From: Lysobacterales bacterium
GTDB taxonomy: Bacteria > Pseudomonadota > Gammaproteobacteria > Xanthomonadales > UBA2363
Length of the DNA stretch: 64,000 nucleotides
Assembly (NCBI GenBank): GCA_019634735.1
Contig: JAHCAT010000004.1
Location: 1-64,000 of the forward strand
Direction of reading: 5' to 3'
A model generated the notes under the pieces. It did no database searches, had not been told where the DNA came from, and saw nothing but the letters and a program-made list of their open reading frames with translations. The translations under genes were made by a program, and so were the position numbers. Positions 38,029-46,313 of the stretch are shown piece by piece (the stretch's first letter is position 1; the number at the start of each line of letters is the position of its first letter).

Positions 38029-40682
38029 GCAGGATCGCGCGCCTGCAGGCGCTGTTCCACCAGGCGGCCGACCTCGATCCGGCAGCGCGTGCCGCCTTCC
38101 TGGACCAGGTCGGCGCCGACCAGCCGGAACTGCGTGCCGAACTCGAGGCATTGCTGGCGAGCGACCAGGACGACGACGGCGCCACCCTGGCGGCGCGGGT
38201 GGTGCCGGTTGCCGAGGCGCTGGTCGCCGGCGTCGGCCATGGCGCACCCGGCCAGCAGGTCGGCGGCTACCGCCTGCTGCGCGAGATCGGCAGCGGTGGC
38301 ATGGGCACGGTGTTCCTGGCCGAGCGCGACGACCGGGAGTTCCGCCACCAGGTGGCCATCAAGCTGGTCCGCGGCTTTCCCACCTCCGAGGTGCTGGAGC
38401 GCTTCCGGCGCGAGCGCGAGCTGCTGGCGACGCTGCGTCATCCCAACATCGCCCGGCTGTTCGATGGCGGCACCACGACGGCCGGCCAGCCCTGGCTGGC
38501 CATGGAGTATGTCGAGGGTGAGCCGCTGGATGCCTGGATCGCGCGTCACCATCCGCCGTTGCGGGAGCGCCTGCGCCTGTTCCAGGCGCTGTGCTCGGCG
38601 GTCCAGCATGCCCACCAGCAGCTGATCGTGCATCGCGACCTGAAACCGGCCAACGTGCTGGTGCGTGCCGACGGCTCGCCGGTGCTGCTCGACTTCGGCA
38701 TCGGCAAGCTGCTCGACGGCGGTGCCGAGGCCGCCGAGCAGACCCGCCTGCAGGCGATGACCCCCGCCTACGCCAGCCCGGAACAGCTGCGCGGCGAGCC
38801 GGCCACCACCCTCAGCGATGTGTTCGGCCTGGGCCTGGTGCTGTTCGAACTGCTCGCCGGCGTGCCCCTGCGCAAGCAGCAGGGCGACACCACCCGGCTG
38901 GCGCCCAGCCGGGTGGCCGCCACCGGCCAGGACTGGCTGCGCGCCGATGCCCGGCTGCTGCGCGGCGACCTCGACAACATCGTCCGCAAGGCCCTTCGCG
39001 AGGAGCCGCAGCGCCGTTACGCCTCGGCAGCGGCGATGGCCGCCGACATCGAGGCCTGGTTCGCCGGGCGGCCGGTCAGCGCGGCGCCGGACGCCTGGCA
39101 CTACCGCATGCGCAAGTTCGTTGCCCGGCATCCGTTCGCGGTCGGTGCCACCCTCGCCAGCATCGTCCTGCTGGCGGCGTTGTCGGTGCAGCTCGCGCTG
39201 CAGCGCGACCGTGCCCTGGCCGCGCAGGCGCAGGCGCGCGCCGAGGCCGAGGGCGCAAACCAGGCGGCCGGGTTCCTGGTCGACCTGTTCAAGCTGGCCG
39301 CGCCGGAGACCACGCGTGGCGACGCCCTGACCGTGCGCGACCTGGTCGGCCAGGCACGCGACCAGCTCGAGACCCGCGATTTCCCGCGGCCGGAGGTCAA
39401 GGCACGGCTGCAGGTGGCGCTGGGCGACATCAACACCAGCCTGGGCCTGCCCGGGCCCAGCATCGAGCTGCTCGAGGCCGCGGTGGCGAACGCCAGGGCC
39501 GCCGATGGCCGGGGCGACCCCCGTGTCCTGGTCGCTGCGCTCCGCCACCTGGCCCGGGCCTACGAGATGGCCGGTCGCGACGGCGAAGCGGTGCCGCTCG
39601 CCCAGGAGGCGCTCGATCGTGGGCGCGTCGTGTTCGCCGAGGGCGATCCGGAGCTGGGCCATGTCCTGCAGATCCTGGGCGTCGCGCTGGAAGGCACCGG
39701 CGATCCGGCCGCTGCCGCGCTCCGCTTCGAGGAGGCACGCGCGCTGTTCGCCGCGGCAGGGGACAGCCACCGGGCGGAACTGGCCGCGGCGCTGCACAAC
39801 CTCGGCTGGCTGGAGAGCCGCCATGGCGATCCGGGGCGGGCGACGGAGATCCTGGAGCAGTCGCTGGCGATCAAGCGGGAGGTGAACACCCTGGTGCATC
39901 CCTCGACCTTCAACACCCTGCAGGTGCTGGCCTCCAGTGCGGCGCGCGCCGGCGACCACGCGGCCGCCGCGCAGCGCCTGACCGAGCTGCTGGCCGCGCA
40001 GCGGCAACTGCTGGGCGAGCCCTCGGTGCGCGTCGCGCAGACCCTCAACGAACTCGCCTCCGCGCATCAGGACGGCGGCGATTTCGCGACCGCCGAAGCG
40101 CACTACCGGGAGGCGCTGGCGCAGCGGCAGGCGCTGGCGCCGGACGGCAGCGTCGACGAGGCGGTGGTGCTCAACAACCTGGCCAGCCTGCTCGAGGATG
40201 GCGGCCGCCTGCCGGAAGCCGAGCAGATGTCCCGGCGCGCCCTGGCCATGCGCATCGCCCATGGCGCCCAGCCGCTGGCGATCGCCCGCAACCAGCACAA
40301 CCTGGCGCGCATCCTTTTCGCCAGCGGCCGGCCGGCCGCCGCGCGCCAGTACGCACAGGCCGCGGCACAGGTGCGCGCGACCCTGCCCGACACCCATGGG
40401 GAGCGCCTGGACACGGAGGTCCTGCTGGCCCGCCTGGACCTGGCCGGGGGCGCCACGGAGGCGGCGGTCCAGCGCATCGCCGCGTTGTCCGACGTGACAC
40501 TGCCGGCACTGGGCCGGGTCCGTCTGGACCAGGCGCTCGCGGAGCTCGCCCATGCACGTGGCGACCGCGACGCAGCGCGCAGCTTCTGGGACCGGGCCGA
40601 GCACGGCCTTGCCGCCCTGCTGCCGCCCGGCCACCCGCGCCTGGCCAGTCTGGCGCGGGCGCGCACCGCCGCCGGTTACTGA
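38025..40682 (+). CDS. Membrane Ser/Thr protein kinase with TPR domain (module 3)
   Basis: This 885-residue protein has a complete Hanks kinase core: LREIGSGGMGTVFLAER, catalytic Lys in [38 protein letters not shown] membrane helix (FAVGATLASIVLLAALSVQLAL, about residue 370) follows. About 470 residues of TPR-type repeats follow (for example GDFATAEAHYREALAQRQAL). The start is a GTG inside the sigma factor stop. Among the three kinases here this one has the most canonical catalytic motifs. Its probable substrate is the sigma factor upstream, by analogy with described ECF-kinase pairs. Confidence 0.93.
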   Translation: MSRIARLQALFHQAADLDPAARAAFLDQVGADQPELRAELEALLASDQDDDGATLAARVVPVAEALVAGVGHGAPGQQVGGYRLLREIGSGGMGTVFLAERDDREFRHQVAIKLVRGFPTSEVLERFRRERELLATLRHPNIARLFDGGTTTAGQPWLAMEYVEGEPLDAWIARHHPPLRERLRLFQALCSAVQHAHQQLIVHRDLKPANVLVRADGSPVLLDFGIGKLLDGGAEAAEQTRLQAMTPAYASPEQLRGEPATTLSDVFGLGLVLFELLAGVPLRKQQGDTTRLAPSRVAATGQDWLRADARLLRGDLDNIVRKALREEPQRRYASAAAMAADIEAWFAGRPVSAAPDAWHYRMRKFVARHPFAVGATLASIVLLAALSVQLALQRDRALAAQAQARAEAEGANQAAGFLVDLFKLAAPETTRGDALTVRDLVGQARDQLETRDFPRPEVKARLQVALGDINTSLGLPGPSIELLEAAVANARAADGRGDPRVLVAALRHLARAYEMAGRDGEAVPLAQEALDRGRVVFAEGDPELGHVLQILGVALEGTGDPAAAALRFEEARALFAAAGDSHRAELAAALHNLGWLESRHGDPGRATEILEQSLAIKREVNTLVHPSTFNTLQVLASSAARAGDHAAAAQRLTELLAAQRQLLGEPSVRVAQTLNELASAHQDGGDFATAEAHYREALAQRQALAPDGSVDEAVVLNNLASLLEDGGRLPEAEQMSRRALAMRIAHGAQPLAIARNQHNLARILFASGRPAAARQYAQAAAQVRATLPDTHGERLDTEVLLARLDLAGGATEAAVQRIAALSDVTLPALGRVRLDQALAELAHARGDRDAARSFWDRAEHGLAALLPPGHPRLASLARARTAAGY

Positions 40683-40715
40683 CCGGCGCCGTGGCCCGGC
40701 GTGGCGCCGGGCCGC

Positions 40716-41549
40716 TCAGGCCAGCCGGGTCTGGCCGGAACGCCGCAACAGCCGCGGCGTCACCCCGAAACGTTGCCTGAAGCGCGCCGAAAAGCGCGAT
40801 GCGCAGTGATAGCCGACCTCCGCGGCGATCCGCCCGAACGGCTGGTCGGTACCGGTGACCAGTTCGAGCGCGCGGTTCATGCGGGCATCCTCGAGGATCG
40901 ACCGAAAGCGCTGCCCCCCCTCGGCCAGTCGGCGACGCAGGGTCTGCGAGGACATCCCGAGCCGGCTGGCGATCTGCTCCGCGGTCTGGAAGCGAAAGGG
41001 GTCTGACAGCACCAGGGTCGCCACCTGGTCGCGCAGCGACAGGTCCCGGTCCGGGGGGGAGGGCAGCTCGACGCCGTCGATCGCCAGCTGCAGGAGGACG
41101 GCCAGCCCGTATTGTTCGATCAGCCAGGCGTGCAGCCCGGAATGCGCGCCCAGCACCAGGCACCGCCAGGCCGCCCGAAGATGCGGCGACTGCCCGACGA
41201 TGGTGATCTCGGGCAGCATCCGTCGGGCGACCGGCGAGCTCAGCGCGGAGATCAGTCCCTGCGCCCGCTGGTGCATTCCGTCATCGACCATCAGCTGGTC
41301 CAGGCGTACGCCCCGGGCGCCGGGCTGAACGGTGACGTCGAAGACCAGGTCGCCGGGCACCAGGGCGAACTCCCCGGCCTGGGCCTCGACCGTGCCACGG
41401 GAGTGGCGAAGCTGCATGCGGCCGGATTCGACGTGGAGCACGGCCAGGCAGGGCAGGGCCAGCCGCTCGCCGCTCAGGCGACGCTCGCTGACGAGTTGCC
41501 GGAATCCTGGCGAGGGCGCGGCGAGCATTCTGGCATCCACAGGGGTCAA
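40716..41549 (-). CDS. AraC-family transcriptional regulator
   Basis: This 277-residue regulator has an N-terminal cupin-like ligand domain (GRMQLRHSRGTVEAQAGEFALVPGDLVF). The C-terminal double helix-turn-helix is at about residues 175-272 (TAEQIASRLGMSSQTLRRRL; FGRIAAEVGYHCASRFSARF). It resembles OruR/GadX-type AraC proteins that modify fatty or amino-acid responses, but no target is evident. It converges with the module 3 kinase (33-bp gap) and diverges from the Roadblock operon across 331 bp. Confidence 0.9.
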   Translation of the reverse strand: MTPVDARMLAAPSPGFRQLVSERRLSGERLALPCLAVLHVESGRMQLRHSRGTVEAQAGEFALVPGDLVFDVTVQPGARGVRLDQLMVDDGMHQRAQGLISALSSPVARRMLPEITIVGQSPHLRAAWRCLVLGAHSGLHAWLIEQYGLAVLLQLAIDGVELPSPPDRDLSLRDQVATLVLSDPFRFQTAEQIASRLGMSSQTLRRRLAEGGQRFRSILEDARMNRALELVTGTDQPFGRIAAEVGYHCASRFSARFRQRFGVTPRLLRRSGQTRLA

Positions 41550-41880
41550 TGCTCCTCGGGCGCGGGACTATCGACGAGGCGGGGATCCTCGGCGCGGTGG
41601 CGCCTGATCCAGGACCCGTCGGAGCATCCCTTGCCAAGCGGTGCAGACGACCACGCCCGCGGCCAGGACCCCGGCCCGCGCTGTGATGATGCCCCCGGAT
41701 GTGGCACAAAAGTTTGCACAGTCTGGGCGATCCTGCTCAATGCGCCACCGTATCCGCACAATTCGCTCACGTACTGCTGCGTAAATTAGCGGCATACGAT
41801 CCAAACGATGTGAAAAATTTTTGATGCGTGCCGGGACCGCTGCTGGCGGTACAGGCCGCACTTGTCGAAAGGTCCCGCCG
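41550..41880. other. Divergent regulatory gap upstream of the Roadblock operon
   Basis: This is non-coding. Positions about 41740-41825 are clearly AT-richer than the surroundings and include the palindrome AAAAATTTTT (41814-41823). They probably hold the operon promoter, but I could not assign -35/-10 boxes with confidence. Confidence 0.45.
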
Positions 41881-42354
41881 ATGCCAACCCGATCCACCGC
41901 CGACGTCGCCGCAGGGCGACGGCTGCTCGCTGCGCCCGATTTCCGTGGTCGATGCGAGAAGCGGCTAAACCACGCGCTGTCCGGGCAGTCCGATATCGAC
42001 CTGCTGTGCCTGGCCTCGGTCGACGGCCGGGCCATCGCCTGCGTGCAGCGTACGGGCGCCAATCCGGCCCGTGTCGCGGCGATGACGGCCACCTTGATGA
42101 GCGTCAGCGAATCCCTGTCCAGGGAACTCGACGGCAGCGGCGTCGAGCATGCGCTGCTCTCGCTGCGGCACGGCGTGGTGGTCAGCCGCAGGTTGGGCGA
42201 CCGGACCGGCATCTTCACGCTTTCCGCGCTGGGGCGCGGCACCACCAACCTGGCGCTCGCCCTGCGTTTCACCCTTGATCTGGCCGACAGTCTCGCGGCC
42301 GACATCGAGGCACTGATCGCGATGCCCGCCGGCATCCAGGTCAGCCCGGCCTGA
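41881..42354 (+). CDS. Roadblock/LC7-domain protein 1
   Basis: This 157-residue cytoplasmic protein has a single Roadblock/LC7 (MglB-like) fold, from CEKRLNHALSGQSDIDLLCL to ALRFTLDLADSLAADIE. Roadblock proteins act as dimers that regulate Ras-like GTPases. It is the first gene of a six-gene operon that includes such a GTPase (43777-44325). The ATG at 41881 is preferred; the frame is open to 41821. Confidence 0.8.
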   Translation: MPTRSTADVAAGRRLLAAPDFRGRCEKRLNHALSGQSDIDLLCLASVDGRAIACVQRTGANPARVAAMTATLMSVSESLSRELDGSGVEHALLSLRHGVVVSRRLGDRTGIFTLSALGRGTTNLALALRFTLDLADSLAADIEALIAMPAGIQVSPA

Positions 42355-42414
42355 GCCGGGGACCCCTACCGAGGCTGCATATCCAATCATTCCACGCTCA
42401 AGGAGCACGCAAAC

Positions 42415-42774
42415 ATGTCGTCCAAAGTGAGTCTCGAATCGCTGCGCAGCATCGATGGTTATGTCGCCTCGGCCCTGGTCGATTGCGAGAGCGGCATGCT
42501 GATGGCCGGCGACGGCAGCGGCGTCAATCTGGAAGTCGCGGCCGCCGGCAACACCGAGGTGGTCAAGGCCAAGCGCAAGGTCGCCAACGCCCTGAAGCTC
42601 AACGACACCATCGAGGACATCCTGATCACGCTGACCAAGCAGTACCACCTGATCCGGCCACTGGAATCCAACCAGAAGCTGATGCTGTATCTCGTGATCG
42701 ATCGCGCGCGCGCCAACCTGGCGATGGCCCGGCACGAGCTGAAGACGTTCGAGAAGGACCTCAATTTCGCCTGA
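42415..42774 (+). CDS. Roadblock/LC7-domain protein 2
   Basis: This 119-residue protein is a bare Roadblock domain ([20 protein letters not shown] ... [19 protein letters not shown]). It has a strong ribosome site (AAGGAG about 11 bases before the ATG). Together with protein 1 it may form a heterodimer, or the two may act separately on the downstream GTPase. It starts 60 bp after gene 1. Confidence 0.85.
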   Translation: MSSKVSLESLRSIDGYVASALVDCESGMLMAGDGSGVNLEVAAAGNTEVVKAKRKVANALKLNDTIEDILITLTKQYHLIRPLESNQKLMLYLVIDRARANLAMARHELKTFEKDLNFA

Positions 42775-42793
42775 TCCCCGGGAGATCGCCGGC

Positions 42794-43780
42794 ATGGAAA
42801 TCAAGGTGGCGCTCCCGGAGCTCCGGGAAGATTTGGCCCGCCGGGTGCGTATCGCCTGCAATCTCCAGGCCGGTTTCGGTCACCGGGTGAAGTACGTGCC
42901 CGTGGCCGACCGGGATTGCCAGATCCTGTTCGTCGAGTCGGCCGCGGCCGGCGCGGCCGACAGGATCCGGCAGGCCGTGTCGAGCGGCGTCACGGTGGTC
43001 GTTTTCGGGGTCGTCGACCTTCCCGGCCAGGCCGGGATCGTCGTTGCGGATGACCGCTCGATCGCCGAACTGGCGTCCGACATCCAGGCGGCGATCGCGC
43101 TTCGACGCGAGCGCCCCGTGGCCGCCGCCAACGGCCACGCCGGTGGCGATGCAGTCGGCAACCGCGGGCGGCTGGGGCCAGGGCAACTGCTGGAACGGCT
43201 GGCCGGACCGGACCTGGCGGGATCGGGCAATCTCAAGGTGACGGCCGGGTCTGTGGTACTGCTGATCCGTCGCGGCACCTCGCGCGTGCTCGGCCGTTCC
43301 CACAGCGACATCATGGCCGGCGCCGAACGTCTGGCCCAGGAAGGCGGGCAGATTGAGGCGATCGTCGATTTCGACCCGAAGCACTACGCAAGCTGGGCAG
43401 CGCGCAGCCTCGACAGTTTCCTGGTCCGCCTGGCCAAGGCCGCGCCCGGATTGCCGCCGGCGCGCGAGGACCTCAGCTTCCGGCTCGACGACTGGCCGGA
43501 CCTCGCCGAATCCGGCGACCAGGTGGCGATCCACGTCGCGGCCCGCCTGGTTGCCGGCCCGGCGAACATCGCGCAACTGGCCCGCGAGACGGGTGCGGAG
43601 CCGGATGCCCTGTCCCGCCTGCTCTGGGCATTCCGGGCCGCCGGCCTGCTGGCCGATGGCGCTGGCACCCGCCCCGGGGCGGGCGCCAGCGTCCAACAAC
43701 CCATTGTGCGACCGGCCGCCTCCCGGCCCGGTCTGCTGACCCGGATCGCGAGGCGCTTCGGACTGGAGATGGCGCGATGA
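42794..43780 (+). CDS. Uncharacterised protein of the Roadblock-GTPase operon
   Basis: I do not recognise this 328-residue protein. Residues 1-100 could be a receiver-like or alpha/beta fold (GVTVVVFGVVDLPGQAGIVVADD). The middle part (residues about 130-235) is mixed alpha/beta. Residues about 250-290 (AARLVAGPANIAQLARETGAEPDALSRLLWAFRAAG) suggest a winged helix, so binding to DNA or to the Roadblock proteins is possible. The C-terminus is basic. Its TGA overlaps the GTPase start (ATGA). Confidence 0.75.
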   Translation: MEIKVALPELREDLARRVRIACNLQAGFGHRVKYVPVADRDCQILFVESAAAGAADRIRQAVSSGVTVVVFGVVDLPGQAGIVVADDRSIAELASDIQAAIALRRERPVAAANGHAGGDAVGNRGRLGPGQLLERLAGPDLAGSGNLKVTAGSVVLLIRRGTSRVLGRSHSDIMAGAERLAQEGGQIEAIVDFDPKHYASWAARSLDSFLVRLAKAAPGLPPAREDLSFRLDDWPDLAESGDQVAIHVAARLVAGPANIAQLARETGAEPDALSRLLWAFRAAGLLADGAGTRPGAGASVQQPIVRPAASRPGLLTRIARRFGLEMAR

Positions 43781-44325
43781 TCCACGATCACGATGTGCCC
43801 AAGATCGTCTTCGCCGGTCCGGTCGGAGCCGGCAAGACCACGGCGATCCGCTCGGTGTCGGACATCGCGCCAGTGTCGACCGACGTGCCGATGCTGGAAG
43901 AGCCGACCGGGGACAAGACCACCACGACGGTGGCGCTGGACTTCAGCACCGTCGAGCTGGATGACGGAACCCTGCTGCACCTGTTCGGCATGCCGGGACA
44001 GGACCATTTCGAGTTCATGCGCGCGATCGTGCTCGAGGGGGCGCTGGGTGTCGTTCTGGTGCTGGACGGCTCAGGAGCCGGCGTGGCCGAGGACTGCCGG
44101 CGCTGGGTGGCGTCGTTGCGGGACCATGCGCCGGACGTGCCGGGCGTGGTCGGCATCACCCATACCGACCAGGCGCCGGACTTCGACCTGTCGCGGATCC
44201 GGGCCGTGCTGCGCGAACTCGGCGCGACGCTGCCGGTACAGACTTTCGACGCGCGCGAGTCTGGGGAGACCACCCAGGTGTTGCGTGCCCTGGTGGCGAT
44301 GGCCCTGGTCGATGTCGGCAGCTGA
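43777..44325 (+). CDS. MglA-like small Ras-type GTPase
   Basis: This 182-residue GTPase belongs to the group found with Roadblock proteins (MglA, and CvnD of Streptomyces conservons). The P-loop is AGPVGAGKTTA, the switch II region FGMPGQDHFEFM (DxxG replaced by GMPGQ), and the guanine-specificity motif THTD in GITHTDQA. Such GTPases act as polarity or surface-signalling switches, and their partners are Roadblock dimers, both of which are encoded here. It overlaps both neighbours by a few bases. Confidence 0.88.
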   Translation: MIHDHDVPKIVFAGPVGAGKTTAIRSVSDIAPVSTDVPMLEEPTGDKTTTTVALDFSTVELDDGTLLHLFGMPGQDHFEFMRAIVLEGALGVVLVLDGSGAGVAEDCRRWVASLRDHAPDVPGVVGITHTDQAPDFDLSRIRAVLRELGATLPVQTFDARESGETTQVLRALVAMALVDVGS

Positions 44326-45259
44326 ATCGGCGGCCCTGCGGCTGGACGCCTTCGCGACGTCCGGCCTGCGGCTGGACCGCCGACTGGAGGAGATGCTCGC
44401 CGACCATCCCTCGCACTGCACGGAGCGGCGCGGTTGCGGGTTCACCCAGGCGACCCGCCACCTGGCCGAGGCGATCAACCGGCCGCGGGACCCCCTGGAT
44501 CCCGCCGACCTGCTGCTGATCGCCCGGCTGCCGGCCGAACGGCTCAGACAGCTGGCGCACCAGGCCCAGGCGCGCGGCTGGCCGGCCGGCTGGCGTGACC
44601 TCGAAAAGGCGCCGGGACACCTCCTGGCCGAGCTGTCCGAACCGCTGCTGGTGGACGCGCTGGCTCGGCTCGGCGGCCATCTCGCGTCGCTGTCGGGCGG
44701 AGCGGACCTGCCGGAGATCCGGCTGCTGGCGGCCCTGATGCGGGCCGTGCTCGCAGGGCCGGATGGCTGCCCCGACGACCTCCCGCCGATGCCCGAGAAG
44801 CCGGCCATCGGCAGCTGTTCGCAGGCCGAGGAGTTCTTCCTGGAGATCGCCCACGGCAAGATCCGACGCGGCGGCAGCGTCCGTGTCCATGTCGGCCGCG
44901 AGGGCGCCCCGGTCCTGCTGGAAAAGATGGGACTGGGCGAATCGCACTCGGCGATCTCGATGGTGCCCCTGCGATTGAACGGGGTGTCGCTGCCGGCGGG
45001 CAGCCTGTTCGCGCTGGCGCCGACCGGCGACCCGGCGGTAGCGGCAGCCGGCCAGACGGTGTGCCTGGTGCCGCCCGGGGGAATCGCCGCGGCCCGCTTC
45101 CTGCGCCTGTCGACCCTGGTGGTCGCACCCCGGGACCGGTCCCGGGTGTTCACCCGCCAGTTCCAGCACCAGTTGCACAGCCGCTTCCTGTCGCCGGCCT
45201 CGACCACGCTCGCGGACCTCGAGGCATTCTGCAGCCGGGCACTCCGGCCACCGCCATGA
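44312..45259 (+). CDS. Uncharacterised protein between GTPase and deacetylase-like genes
   Basis: This is a 315-residue protein of unknown family. The first 150 residues are predicted helical (AALRLDAFATSGLRLDRRLE). The last 150 look beta-rich (GGSVRVHVGREGAPVLLEKM; FALAPTGDPAVAAAGQTVCL). No signal peptide is seen. The start at ATG 44312 lies 14 bases inside the GTPase gene, and the stop overlaps the next ATG. Conservation with its neighbours would be the first thing to examine. Confidence 0.75.
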   Translation: MSAAESAALRLDAFATSGLRLDRRLEEMLADHPSHCTERRGCGFTQATRHLAEAINRPRDPLDPADLLLIARLPAERLRQLAHQAQARGWPAGWRDLEKAPGHLLAELSEPLLVDALARLGGHLASLSGGADLPEIRLLAALMRAVLAGPDGCPDDLPPMPEKPAIGSCSQAEEFFLEIAHGKIRRGGSVRVHVGREGAPVLLEKMGLGESHSAISMVPLRLNGVSLPAGSLFALAPTGDPAVAAAGQTVCLVPPGGIAAARFLRLSTLVVAPRDRSRVFTRQFQHQLHSRFLSPASTTLADLEAFCSRALRPPP

Positions 45260-46143
45260 CGCATGCCATCCCGGGTTTCTTCGCCCAGGCCTATGCGCCG
45301 GCCACCGTGCCCAGCCTGGCGCGCCTGGCGGTTGCCGCGGCGCGCATGCGGCGGCTCGGCCTGGTGGCGTTCCAGGAACCTGCGCCGCTGCCGCCGGAAC
45401 TGCTCCGCGGCCTGCATGCCGATCACTACATCGACGCCTTCCTGACCGGCAGCGAGCCGCTGGCCTCGAGTCAGGGCCTGCCCTGGAGTCCGGCGATGCG
45501 CGACGCGACGCTGGCGATGCTGGGCGGCCAGCTGGCGGCTGCGCAGCATGCCCTGCGCCACGGCATCGCCCTGAACCTTGCCAGGGGTTTCCACCATGCG
45601 GTTCCCGAACGCGGCTCCGGCTACTGTCCGGTCAACGGCCTGGCGCTGGTCGCCCACGCCATGCCCGAGCGGCGAATCTTCGTGATCGACTGCGACGAGC
45701 ATGGCGGCGACGGCACCGAGGAGTTCGCGGCGCTGCTGCCCAACCTGTACGCGGCGACCGTGTTCGGAACCCGGTTCGGCTGCCGGGGCGGCGAGCGCGC
45801 CTGGGCCTGGGAGGCCAAGGTCTGGCGCGACGGCTTCCAGACCTACGAGCGGGCACTGGCCGGTGTCTTCGAATGCATCGACCAGGTCCGGCCCGACCTG
45901 GTGCTCTACCAGGCCGGCGTTGACTGCCATGCCAACGATCCCAAGGGGCGGTCCGGCCTGAGCACCGCCCAGTTGTTCCGGCGGGACCTGTTCGTGTTCA
46001 GTGCCCTGGCGGAACGCGCGCTGCCGGTGGTGTTCGTGGTGGCGGGGGGCTACCAGGACCCGGTACGGGTCGCCCGGCTCAACTGCAATACCGTGCGCGC
46101 TGCGAGAAGGGCGCGACAGATCGCCCGCGCCGGCGTCGACTGA
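45256..46143 (+). CDS. Histone-deacetylase-superfamily hydrolase
   Basis: This 295-residue zinc hydrolase has the arginase/deacetylase fold, most like HDAC11-type or acetoin-utilisation-like bacterial members. Zinc and active-site residues are recognisable: His pair in GFHHAVPERGSGYCPVNG, Asp/His in VIDCDEHGGDGT, Asp in YQAGVDCHANDPKGR, and the terminal VVAGGYQDP. It should remove an acetyl or acyl group from a lysine or polyamine; the substrate is not predictable. It is the last gene of the Roadblock-GTPase operon, joined by ATGA. The deacetylase could modify the GTPase or its targets; this is inference. Confidence 0.88.
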   Translation: MTHAIPGFFAQAYAPATVPSLARLAVAAARMRRLGLVAFQEPAPLPPELLRGLHADHYIDAFLTGSEPLASSQGLPWSPAMRDATLAMLGGQLAAAQHALRHGIALNLARGFHHAVPERGSGYCPVNGLALVAHAMPERRIFVIDCDEHGGDGTEEFAALLPNLYAATVFGTRFGCRGGERAWAWEAKVWRDGFQTYERALAGVFECIDQVRPDLVLYQAGVDCHANDPKGRSGLSTAQLFRRDLFVFSALAERALPVVFVVAGGYQDPVRVARLNCNTVRAARRARQIARAGVD

Positions 46144-46168
46144 GCGGATGCGGCGGGCCGGCACGGCC

Positions 46169-46200
46169 GGTCCGCGCGGGCGGACCGTCCAGATCCGGAC
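46169..46200 (+). promoter_or_regulatory. Two adjacent enhancer-type palindromes upstream of the export operon
   Basis: GGTCCGCGCGGGCGGACC (46169-46186) and GTCCAGATCCGGAC (46187-46200) lie side by side about 87 bp before a -24/-12 promoter. The second fits the GTCC-N6-GGAC pattern that recurs before three other permease promoters. These are probable binding sites of a sigma-54 activator. Confidence 0.65.
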
Positions 46201-46286
46201 ACCGACGTCCGCCGACAGCGCGCGCACGGCCCGGGGCGCCCCGGGGCAACCAGGCAAGTGACTGATCCGGAAAGGTGCAGGGGCGT

Positions 46287-46302
46287 TGGCACGGGGCCTG
46301 CT
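46287..46302 (+). promoter_or_regulatory. Sigma-54 (-24/-12) promoter of the adaptor-ABC-permease operon
   Basis: TGGCACGGGGCCTGCT has the GG-N10-GC spacing and near-consensus -24 box. Transcription would start about 12 bases downstream, almost at the ATG (46314), so the mRNA may be leaderless. Confidence 0.7.
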
Positions 46303-46313
46303 TCAAGTCCGCC

